Notes under the pieces: generated by a model
The model's input: only the letters and a program-made list of their open reading frames with translations
Told to the model about the DNA's origin: nothing
Databases searched by the model: none
Shown: positions 6,514 to 13,589 of the stretch, in pieces
Layout of the letters: every line of letters begins with the position of its first letter
How positions within the stretch are numbered: the stretch's first letter is position 1
Translations under genes and position numbers: made by a program
NCBI GenBank assembly: GCA_036751905.1
Contig: DAIOTP010000095.1
Span: 1 to 13,589, forward strand
Reading direction: 5' to 3'
DNA: 13,589 nt
DNA from: T3Sed10-241 sp036751905
GTDB taxonomy: Bacteria > Bacteroidota > Bacteroidia > Flavobacteriales_D > Cryomorphaceae

Positions 6514-8360
6514 GCACCATCGATGTACACAAAAAATCTTTGGGGACCACAACCCTTGACGGAGGCAAAACGAAATTCAACGTCTGGGCTCCCAGCGCCG
6601 ACTCGGTTGAATTGATACTGACCGAAAGTGGTGAACGCCTCGCGCTAAAAAGGCTTGACCACGGCTATTGGCACGGCCTTTCGGCAAATGTAAAAGTAGG
6701 TGACTGCTACGGCTATGTGCTCAACGACGGAGCGTTCATGCCCGATCCGGCCTCCCTTTCGCAGCCCGATGGCGTGGGCGGTCCCTCGCAGGTGATCGAC
6801 CTCTCCTCCTTTGAATGGACAGATGACAACTGGAAAAATCCTGAACTGAAAGCCTACATCACCTATGAGCTTCATACAGGCACTTTTTCGCCGGAAGGTA
6901 CCTTCGAAGGGCTTGAAGCAAAACTTCCCTACCTGAAGTCGCTGGGCATTACAGCCATAGAAATCATGCCGGTGGCGGCTTTTCCAGGCACGCGCAATTG
7001 GGGCTACGACGGGGTATTCCCATTTGCGGTACAGCACAGTTACGGCGGTGCCGCAGGCCTTCAAAAACTCGTGAATGCTTGCCACAATCATGGCTTGGCA
7101 GTAATTCTCGATGTGGTATACAACCACATGGGTCCCGAGGGCAATGTGCTGGACAAGTATGGGCCCTATTTCACCGACAAATACTCAACTCCCTGGGGCA
7201 GCGCCATCAACTTCGACGACGAGGGCTGTGATGCTGTACGACAATATTTTATCGAAAATGCGCTGATGTGGCTGCGCGACTTTCATGTGGATGCCCTGCG
7301 CCTTGATGCCGTACATGCCATTGAGGACTGCAGTACACCGCACATAATCAAAGAGATCAGGCAACATGTCGAACAACTTTCAGCGCATACAAGCCGTCGG
7401 TATTACCTCATAGCCGAGGTGGACCTCAACGACAAAAAGTACATTACTGCAACCGACAAAGGCGGGTATGGTGTAGATGCCCAATGGATTGACGAATTTC
7501 ACCACGCGCTGCGGGTTACATCAGGGCATGAACGCTCGGGCTATTATGCCGATTTTAATGGCATAGGCCACCTGGCGAAAGCCTATAAAGACGCCTACGT
7601 TTATGACGGTCAGTATTCAAGACACCGTGGCCGCAATTTTGGGGGCAATGCCTTTGGTATGCCTGGCGAGCGATTTGTGGTGTTTTCACAAAACCATGAC
7701 CAGGTAGGCAACCGCATGCGCGGCGAGCGCACCGGGACCCTTGTAAGTTTTGAAATGCAAAAAGTGCTCGCTGCGAGTGTGTTGGTCAGCCCATTCCTGC
7801 CTTTGCTCTTTATGGGAGAGGAGTACGGTGAAACGAATCCATTCCTTTATTTTGTCAACCACCAGGGGCCGGAACTCATTGAGGCCGTGCTGGAAGGCCG
7901 AAAGCGTGAGTTTGCCGATTTTGTGGTCGAAGGTGAAGAAATTCCGGACCCCCAGTCTGAGAAATGCTTCACGGACTCCAAACTCAATTGGGATCTATTG
8001 AAGAAAAAACAACATGCAACCATGCTCCGCTATTACCAAAAACTGATCGGCTTTCGCAAAATCCTGGGAGCCCTGAGCAATCCCGACCGGTCGGCCATGG
8101 ATGTCGTCTTATTTGAAGATAAACAAGTGATTATGATGAAGCGCAGACACAAATTACAGCGGGTGTGCTGCTTATTCAATTTTTCCTCAAGGGAAGAAAA
8201 AGTGCAGCTTGACGTAGACGACCATGGGTGGAGGCTACTTATCGGGTCCTCAGACAAAGAATGGCTTGGTATCCACAAGCAGCCTGTGCTGCTTCGTCAG
8301 GTCAAGTCGCTCGCCATGCCACCCGAAAGCTTTATGATGTTTCGCAATACAGATGTATAA
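6510..8360 (+). CDS. treZ: Malto-oligosyltrehalose trehalohydrolase TreZ (GH13)
   Basis: A 616-residue cytoplasmic enzyme that hydrolyses the alpha-1,4 bond next to the trehalose end of maltooligosyltrehalose, releasing free trehalose and a chain two glucoses shorter. An N-terminal CBM48-like domain (FNVWAPSADSVELIL, about residues 20-95) precedes the GH13 barrel. Motifs: VILDVVYNHMGPEGN; DALRLDAVHAI with the nucleophile Asp at 266; YLIAEVDLND with Glu at 303; and FSQNHDQVGNR with Asp at 397. The later sequence FLYFVNHQGPELIEAV and the C-terminal beta domain also fit TreZ rather than glycogen branching enzyme, its nearest relative. Both ends overlap neighbours (4 bp with glgX, 8 bp with the treY fusion), suggesting translational coupling of the pathway. 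Length is normal for the family and all catalytic residues are present. Confidence 0.95.
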   Translation: MSTIDVHKKSLGTTTLDGGKTKFNVWAPSADSVELILTESGERLALKRLDHGYWHGLSANVKVGDCYGYVLNDGAFMPDPASLSQPDGVGGPSQVIDLSSFEWTDDNWKNPELKAYITYELHTGTFSPEGTFEGLEAKLPYLKSLGITAIEIMPVAAFPGTRNWGYDGVFPFAVQHSYGGAAGLQKLVNACHNHGLAVILDVVYNHMGPEGNVLDKYGPYFTDKYSTPWGSAINFDDEGCDAVRQYFIENALMWLRDFHVDALRLDAVHAIEDCSTPHIIKEIRQHVEQLSAHTSRRYYLIAEVDLNDKKYITATDKGGYGVDAQWIDEFHHALRVTSGHERSGYYADFNGIGHLAKAYKDAYVYDGQYSRHRGRNFGGNAFGMPGERFVVFSQNHDQVGNRMRGERTGTLVSFEMQKVLAASVLVSPFLPLLFMGEEYGETNPFLYFVNHQGPELIEAVLEGRKREFADFVVEGEEIPDPQSEKCFTDSKLNWDLLKKKQHATMLRYYQKLIGFRKILGALSNPDRSAMDVVLFEDKQVIMMKRRHKLQRVCCLFNFSSREEKVQLDVDDHGWRLLIGSSDKEWLGIHKQPVLLRQVKSLAMPPESFMMFRNTDV

Positions 8361-11300
8361 TCCCATATCGACATACCGCATTCAATTCAATAAAGACTTC
8401 ACCTTCGTGCATCTGGAAGAAGTGGTGCCTTATCTTGAAAGCCTTGGTGTGAAAACCATCTACGCATCACCCATTTACCGTGCAGTGCCGGGCAGCAACC
8501 ACGGCTATGACTTGCTTGACCCCAATATGATCAACCCCGAAATAGGCGATGAAGAGGATTTGATGAGGCTGATTGCCAAACTTCAAGCTGCAGGTATCGG
8601 CTGGATTCAGGACATCGTGCCCAACCACATGGCCTACCACCCAGACAATCCATGGCTGATGGACGTACTGGAAATGGGCCCGCGCTCGGAATATGCCAAC
8701 TTCTTTGACATTCCCGGCAGCAGCGACTTCTTCGACGGGCCGCTGATGGTTCCCTTTCTGGGTGCGCCGCTTGAGGACGTATTGTCCGCAAAAGAAATTT
8801 CTATTGTTTTCAGCTCTGGACGCCTTACGGCAAATTATGCCGGGCAGCATTACCCCCTGAACCGCGCATCCTACGAGAGCATTTTGTGCAATACCGCCTC
8901 CGTGGGAAATGTATTGACGCCCGGCATCTCCTCAGATATACAAGCGCTCAGGAAGGTAGGGAGATCCCAGGCTTTGACCCTGGACTGGAAAAATTTCCAG
9001 GCCAACGTCAACAATTGGTCGGAAGATCCAGGGACGGCCAAGGCCCTCCAAGATCTCCTCGACAAGATCAACAAAGATCCCTACGCATTGAAATCCATAC
9101 TCGATCAGCAGTACTACCGCCTTTGCGACTGGAAGGAGACTACAAGCCACATCAATTTTCGCCGGTTTTTTACCGTAAATGGATTGATATGCCTGAACAT
9201 GGACTCCGTAGAGGTTTTTGAAAAATACCACGAAACTACCCTTCGTTTCGTACGCGAAGGCTTGTTCAATGGCATCCGCGTGGACCACATCGACGGGCTC
9301 TTCGATCCTGTGAAGTACATGCAGCGCCTGCGTCAACATTGTGGTGAGGAAGCCTACATCATCGTCGAGAAAATACTGGAGCCCAACGAATCGCTTGAAC
9401 ATTCATGGCCGGTGCAGGGCACGAGTGGCTACGATTTTCTGGCCCTGGTGAGCAACCTCTTCACCCGCAACAGTGCCGAAAACAAATTCTCCCGGTTTTA
9501 CCGCAAGCTCACCGGTGATGACAAGCCTGTTGTGCAGAAAATTCACCAGAAGAAGGGCGACATTTTGCGGGAGCATATGGGCGGCGAGCTGGACAATCTT
9601 CACCAGTACTTCATCCATTTAAAGCTTGGAGATGGTCCTGATGAAAGTCAAAACCCTCGGCTGCGCGAGGCCATCGGGCTGCTTTTGATCCACTGCCCCG
9701 TGTACCGCTTTTACGGCAATGCTTTTCCCCTTTCGGAAAATGAAGGGGCCGCCCTCCGCGGCCTTTTCGCGGAATGCAAAAATGCACGACCCGACCTGGT
9801 GGATGCCCTTGACACCCTTGAGGAGGTGCTGCTCGAGAATCCCCGTTTTCGCGACAGCGATTACGTCGAAAGGGCCATGTTATTTTACCAGCGCTGCATG
9901 CAATTTACCGGCCCACTGATGGCCAAAGGCGTGGAAGATACGTTGATGTACACCTTCAACCGCTTTCTGGGGCACAATGAGGTGGGCGATTCTCCGGAAT
10001 TCTTTGGGCTCAGCCCAGCCGATTTTCATATGCAAATGGAAGAGCGCCAGGAATGTTGGCCCCTCGCACTCAACGCCACCTCGACCCACGACACCAAGCG
10101 CGGTGAGGATGCACGCATGCGGCTCAACGTACTGCCCGACCTCGCGGATTCCTGGATCGACCATGCCAGTCGCTGGATTGAACTCAACGAGGCGCACAAA
10201 ACCGACGGCAGCCCCGATGCCAACGAGGAGTACTTCATCTACCAAACCCTGATTTCAACCTACCCCATGCAGCCGGAGGACAATTACCAGGAGCGGCTCG
10301 ACACCTATTTTAACAAAGCATTTCGCGAAGCCAAGCGCCACACCGATTGGGCCCACCCGGACGCAGCCCACGAAAAGGCCGTAAAGACTTTCGTCAAAAA
10401 CCTGCTCGACCACAAAAAAGACTTCCTACCCGCCTTCAGCAGTTTTCAAGGAATTGTGAGCGACCACGGAATCATCCTCAGCCTGGCACAGTTGATACTG
10501 AAATTTACCTGCCCCGGCGTGCCCGATACCTACCAGGGCACTTCAGGCTGGGACCTGAGCCTGGTGGATCCCGACAACCGCCGGCAGGTAGACTACGACC
10601 TCAAGGAGCGCGGTCTCGATGCGGTAACAAGCAAGCTGCCACCACTGGCGCGCATGCGCAAATTGTGGGACACCCGCACAGATGGCCGCATCAAGCTGTG
10701 GATGGCCAACACACTCTACCACCTTCGCTCTGAGCATGCTGAATTGTTTTGCTCGGGATTGTACATCCCGCTGAAAGTTACCGGGAAGTACCGGGACCAT
10801 TGCTTGGCTTTTGCACGGCGGTACCGTGACACCTGGATCATCACGGCAGTGCCCCTAAGCATGGCCCGTATACACGATATGCGGGATGGCCACCTCGATT
10901 TCGATTGGAGAGGTACGGAAATTATTTTGCCCGAAGAGGCCCCCGCCGACTGGAAACATGTGCTGCTCAAGACTGAAGGCAAGCACCAAGGTGTCATTCG
11001 CCTGTCGGAAGTATTTCAGGGATTGCCCTATGCCCTGCTCATTTTGAAACATCGCGAAAATGCGCGCAAGGCAGGGGTTTTGCTTTCACTCACTTCGCTT
11101 CCATCGCCCCATGGCATCGGCGATATGGGTGCGGAGGCACGGGCCTTTGCCGATTTACTCAGCAAGTCGGGCCAAAGGGTGTGGCAGCTTTTGCCGGTGA
11201 CCATCACCGCCCGCAGCAGCGCCCACTCGCCCTACAGCTCCTACTCCAGTATGGCCGGCAATCCGCTGTTGATTTCGATGGACGATTTGGTGGATGACAA

Positions 11301-12591
11301 GCTGCTGTCCCCTTCAGACCTGGAAGGTGTGGCCCTCAATAACGTTGGAAAGGTCATTTTCGGTGCAGCAATTAGGCTGAAAACAAAGCTGCTCGATGAG
11401 GCATGGCTCGTTTTCCGGCGACAGCGGAGCCCGTATGGGAAAGGAAATACCGGCATAGAGATGGCCTTTGGACAATTCAAATCGCGGGAAGCATTTTGGC
11501 TCGATGACTTTGCACTTTACGAAGTGATACGCCAGCAGCAGCATGGAGCACCCTGGTATGAATGGCCTGAAGCTCTCCGCGACCGAAAGCCCGAGGCAAT
11601 GTCAGCGCTGGAGAATGAACACCACGACTCCCTTGAAAAGGCAAAATTTATACAGTTTCTTTTTTTTCGGCAATGGAAGCAATTGCGAAAATATTGCAGC
11701 GTGCGCAACGTAGAGTTGATGGGCGACATCCCCTTGTATGTGGCCTATAATTCGGTGGATGCATGGGCCCACCGCAGCTTGTTTGCCATCGACAATGCGG
11801 GTCGCATGACTGGTATGGCCGGGGTGCCCCCTGATTATTTTAACGATGATGGACAGCTGTGGCACATGCCAGTATTCAATTGGGATGCCCTGAAGGAGAG
11901 CGGATACCGCTGGTGGGTGGAACGTGTACGTAAAAACCTGGAATTGTTTGACACCGTGCGCCTCGACCATTTCAGGGGCTTTGTGGACTATTGGGAAGTG
12001 CCCGCAGGCGCAAGCACGGCCGTGGATGGCACCTGGAAAAAAGGTCCTGGAAAAGCCTTTTTTGATGCTCTCGAACAAGCACTTGTTGTAAAGCCAGACG
12101 AGCGCTTGCCCCTGATTGCCGAAGACCTTGGCGACATCAGTCCGGAGGTATTCCAATTGCGCGATGCAGTGGGCCTACCGGGCATGAAGGTGCTCCAATT
12201 CGCTTTCGGCGATAACCTCGCCACTTCGGTGCACAGCCCCCACAATTACGGGCGGCCCTTCGTGGTATATACCGGCACCCACGACAACAACACCACCCGG
12301 GGCTGGTACCGCGAAGACCTCTCGGTGGAAGACCGCGAACGGCTCCGCGTTTACTGCAACCAGCGCGTGAACGGACGCAAAGTGAGTGATATACTCATTC
12401 GCATGGCCTACAGCTCAGTGGCCGATACCGCCATGGTGCCCATGCAGGATTTGCTCAACCTCGGGGAAGCGGCCCGCATGAACACACCGGGAACCAGCGA
12501 CGGCAATTGGCGCTGGCGCATGTTGGCGCAGGCACCAAAGGAGGTCGCGGAATACCTTCTGGAAATTACGAGGATGTACAACCGGCTATGA
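8353..12591 (+). CDS. treY-malQ: Fused maltooligosyl trehalose synthase and 4-alpha-glucanotransferase (TreY-MalQ)
   Basis: One 1412-residue frame carrying two enzymes. Residues 1 to about 897 are TreY (GH13), which turns the terminal alpha-1,4 bond of a maltodextrin into alpha,alpha-1,1: start MYNPISTYRIQFNKDF, IVPNHM near 88-93, RVDHIDG with Asp 311, IVEKILEPNESL with Glu 339, and STHDTKRGEDAR with Asp 580. After a junction of only about ten residues (around KHRENARKA), residues about 908-1412 are a full-length MalQ (GH77), which transfers glucan segments between chains: GVLLSLTSLPSPHGIGD, GDIPLYVA (1124-1131), RLDHFRGF with Asp 1205, LIAEDLGD with Glu 1257, and GTHDNNTTRGWY with Asp 1311. 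No in-frame ATG lies near the start of the MalQ part, so a separate MalQ product is unlikely. The ATG at 8353 overlaps treZ by 8 bp. Both active sites look complete. Coupling probably lets MalQ rebuild chains that TreY/TreZ have shortened (inference). Confidence 0.95.
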   Translation: MYNPISTYRIQFNKDFTFVHLEEVVPYLESLGVKTIYASPIYRAVPGSNHGYDLLDPNMINPEIGDEEDLMRLIAKLQAAGIGWIQDIVPNHMAYHPDNPWLMDVLEMGPRSEYANFFDIPGSSDFFDGPLMVPFLGAPLEDVLSAKEISIVFSSGRLTANYAGQHYPLNRASYESILCNTASVGNVLTPGISSDIQALRKVGRSQALTLDWKNFQANVNNWSEDPGTAKALQDLLDKINKDPYALKSILDQQYYRLCDWKETTSHINFRRFFTVNGLICLNMDSVEVFEKYHETTLRFVREGLFNGIRVDHIDGLFDPVKYMQRLRQHCGEEAYIIVEKILEPNESLEHSWPVQGTSGYDFLALVSNLFTRNSAENKFSRFYRKLTGDDKPVVQKIHQKKGDILREHMGGELDNLHQYFIHLKLGDGPDESQNPRLREAIGLLLIHCPVYRFYGNAFPLSENEGAALRGLFAECKNARPDLVDALDTLEEVLLENPRFRDSDYVERAMLFYQRCMQFTGPLMAKGVEDTLMYTFNRFLGHNEVGDSPEFFGLSPADFHMQMEERQECWPLALNATSTHDTKRGEDARMRLNVLPDLADSWIDHASRWIELNEAHKTDGSPDANEEYFIYQTLISTYPMQPEDNYQERLDTYFNKAFREAKRHTDWAHPDAAHEKAVKTFVKNLLDHKKDFLPAFSSFQGIVSDHGIILSLAQLILKFTCPGVPDTYQGTSGWDLSLVDPDNRRQVDYDLKERGLDAVTSKLPPLARMRKLWDTRTDGRIKLWMANTLYHLRSEHAELFCSGLYIPLKVTGKYRDHCLAFARRYRDTWIITAVPLSMARIHDMRDGHLDFDWRGTEIILPEEAPADWKHVLLKTEGKHQGVIRLSEVFQGLPYALLILKHRENARKAGVLLSLTSLPSPHGIGDMGAEARAFADLLSKSGQRVWQLLPVTITARSSAHSPYSSYSSMAGNPLLISMDDLVDDKLLSPSDLEGVALNNVGKVIFGAAIRLKTKLLDEAWLVFRRQRSPYGKGNTGIEMAFGQFKSREAFWLDDFALYEVIRQQQHGAPWYEWPEALRDRKPEAMSALENEHHDSLEKAKFIQFLFFRQWKQLRKYCSVRNVELMGDIPLYVAYNSVDAWAHRSLFAIDNAGRMTGMAGVPPDYFNDDGQLWHMPVFNWDALKESGYRWWVERVRKNLELFDTVRLDHFRGFVDYWEVPAGASTAVDGTWKKGPGKAFFDALEQALVVKPDERLPLIAEDLGDISPEVFQLRDAVGLPGMKVLQFAFGDNLATSVHSPHNYGRPFVVYTGTHDNNTTRGWYREDLSVEDRERLRVYCNQRVNGRKVSDILIRMAYSSVADTAMVPMQDLLNLGEAARMNTPGTSDGNWRWRMLAQAPKEVAEYLLEITRMYNRL

Positions 12592-12643
12592 ACACGCACC
12601 CGTCAAAATTCAATAAAGCATTTCACCTTAAAAGCACCATGTT

Positions 12644-13417
12644 ATGAGATCACTATGGAATGGCTCGGTATCCTTCGGGCTGGTATCAATCCCCGTCAAG
12701 GTATATTCCGCGACAGAAGGCCGGGGCCTCGAACTCGACATGCTCGACAAGCATGACCATGGCCGCATTCGCTACAAGCGGGTCAATGAAGACACCGGCA
12801 AAGAGGTGGAATGGAAGAATATTGTAAAAGGATTCAAAAAGGATGAGCAGTACATCATTCTGGAAAAGGACGACTTTGAACAGGCCAACATCAAGAAGAG
12901 CCGAACCATCGATATCGAATCGTTTATCGAAGCCGCCGATGTAGCGGACGTGCTGTTCAAAAAACCGTATTTCCTCGAACCGCAAAAGGAAGGCGGCAAG
13001 TCGTACAACCTGCTGCGCGATGCCTTGAAGAAAACGGGCAAGCTCGGGGTGGCCACATTTGTAATGCGGCAAAAAGAGCACCTCACCCTCGTGGGGGTTT
13101 ATAAAAATGCACTCGTGCTGCATGTGATTCGCTTTGCAGCGGAAATCCGCAAACCCTCTGAGCTCAAGCTCCCTTCCACGAAAGTGACCAAAAAGGAAGT
13201 TGACATGGCCATCTCCCTAATCGAGCAGTACAGCGAGCCCTTTAAGTTTGAGAAATTTAAAGACGTATATACCGCCCAATTGATGAAAATCATCAAGAAC
13301 AAATCGACAGGCAAGAAAATGAAGGTCGAGAAATTCGAATCCTCGCCCACCCCCGCCAAAGACCTGATGGCGCAGCTCAAGGCGAGCCTGGACAAGAAGA
13401 AAAAGAAGGCGGCTTAA
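12644..13417 (+). CDS. ku: Non-homologous end-joining protein Ku (bacterial)
   Basis: A 257-residue bacterial Ku, the homodimeric ring that threads onto DNA double-strand ends and recruits LigD. The N-terminus (MRSLWNGSVSFGLVSIPVKV) is the family signature and supports the ATG at 12644. The beta-barrel core continues with IRYKRVNEDTGKEV, a KPYFLEP strand near residues 109-115, FVMRQKEHLTLV, and FAAEIRKPSELKLP, followed by helices reaching about residue 215. The C-terminal tail ends in five lysines and two alanines (LDKKKKKAA); basic tails of this kind help DNA binding in other bacterial Ku proteins. It begins 52 bp after the treY-malQ stop on the same strand and is followed 9 bp later by ligD, the normal partner. 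No terminator is visible in the 52-bp gap, so it may also be transcribed from the trehalose operon. Confidence 0.95.
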   Translation: MRSLWNGSVSFGLVSIPVKVYSATEGRGLELDMLDKHDHGRIRYKRVNEDTGKEVEWKNIVKGFKKDEQYIILEKDDFEQANIKKSRTIDIESFIEAADVADVLFKKPYFLEPQKEGGKSYNLLRDALKKTGKLGVATFVMRQKEHLTLVGVYKNALVLHVIRFAAEIRKPSELKLPSTKVTKKEVDMAISLIEQYSEPFKFEKFKDVYTAQLMKIIKNKSTGKKMKVEKFESSPTPAKDLMAQLKASLDKKKKKAA

Positions 13418-13426
13418 ACCAGGGCA

Positions 13427-13589
13427 ATGGCCGGCCTTCAAGCATACAACGACAAGCGCAGCTTTGACGATACACCCGAGCCACCCGGCAAAGCTGACCG
13501 CAAGGACGGGGGCCGATTTGTGGTACAGCGCCACCGGGCCTCCAGGCTTCACTACGACCTTCGCCTCGAAATGGACGGCGTGCTCAAAA
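13427..13589 (+). CDS. ligD: DNA ligase D, N-terminal fragment (3'-phosphoesterase domain; cut by window end)
   Basis: The ATG at 13427 opens a frame that stays open for 54 codons to the window edge. Residues 31-54 match the start of the LigD 3'-phosphoesterase (PE) domain: FVVQRHRASRLHYDLRLEMD. His 36, His 42, Asp 44 and Arg 46 have the same spacing as the metal-binding and catalytic His42, His48, Asp50 and Arg52 of Pseudomonas aeruginosa LigD as I remember them. The first 30 residues are a polar leader (AYNDKRSFDDTPEPPGK), also common in LigD. Because PE comes first, the full protein probably has the order PE-ligase-polymerase, as in Pseudomonas, rather than the polymerase-first order of mycobacteria; a stand-alone PE protein cannot be excluded from this fragment. 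It lies 9 bp after ku, so the two form an end-joining operon. Confidence 0.88.
   Translation, partial: MAGLQAYNDKRSFDDTPEPPGKADRKDGGRFVVQRHRASRLHYDLRLEMDGVLK

Noticed and set aside
11060..11075. Possibility that treY and malQ are separate overlapping genes
   Set aside because: The frame is continuous through the junction; the only nearby ATG (in GAAAATGCGC) is in another frame, and no in-frame start precedes the conserved beginning of the MalQ domain.

Overview
The window reads as chromosomal DNA from a member of the Bacteroidota (moderate confidence). The protein families fit that phylum. The start codons mostly lack Shine-Dalgarno sequences and follow A-rich leaders, for example before the genes at 2683, 12644 and the minus-strand start at 1601, which is typical of Bacteroidota. 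Base composition looks balanced, slightly above 50% GC by eye. I see no tRNA, rRNA, CRISPR array, insertion sequence or phage gene.

Layout. (1) 24-1601, minus strand: a GapN-like NADP-dependent aldehyde dehydrogenase, probably a non-phosphorylating glyceraldehyde-3-phosphate dehydrogenase, with an unusual arrangement around the general-base glutamate. (2) 1602-1925: a divergent intergenic region. (3) 1926-4059, plus strand: two exported proteins 4 bp apart. The first is a DUF2092-type periplasmic protein. The second is a DUF6515-like protein with a long disordered Gly/Arg/Ser/Pro/Asn tract, an eight-copy hexapeptide array, a Trp/Met-rich segment, an N-x-T triplet array and a C-terminal domain built of three internal repeats. 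(4) 4060-4392: a 333-bp gap holding one short inverted repeat. (5) 4393-12591: a tightly packed glgX - treZ - treY::malQ operon with stop/start overlaps of 4 and 8 bp. (6) 12644 to the end: ku followed after 9 bp by the start of ligD, cut by the window edge.

How it works together. GlgX debranches glycogen, releasing maltodextrins. TreY converts the reducing-end glucose of a maltodextrin into a trehalose linkage, and TreZ cuts trehalose off. The MalQ (GH77) half fused to TreY can disproportionate chains that have become too short, returning them to a length TreY can use. The operon therefore encodes a self-contained route from glycogen to trehalose. Ku and LigD, the bacterial non-homologous end-joining pair, follow in the same direction after only 52 bp without a recognisable terminator. 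This suggests, but does not prove, co-expression of a compatible-solute pathway and a break-repair pathway under starvation or desiccation.

The most distinctive points are the TreY-MalQ fusion order, the trehalose/NHEJ linkage, the repeat-rich DUF6515-like exported protein paired with DUF2092, and the shifted glutamate in the aldehyde dehydrogenase.
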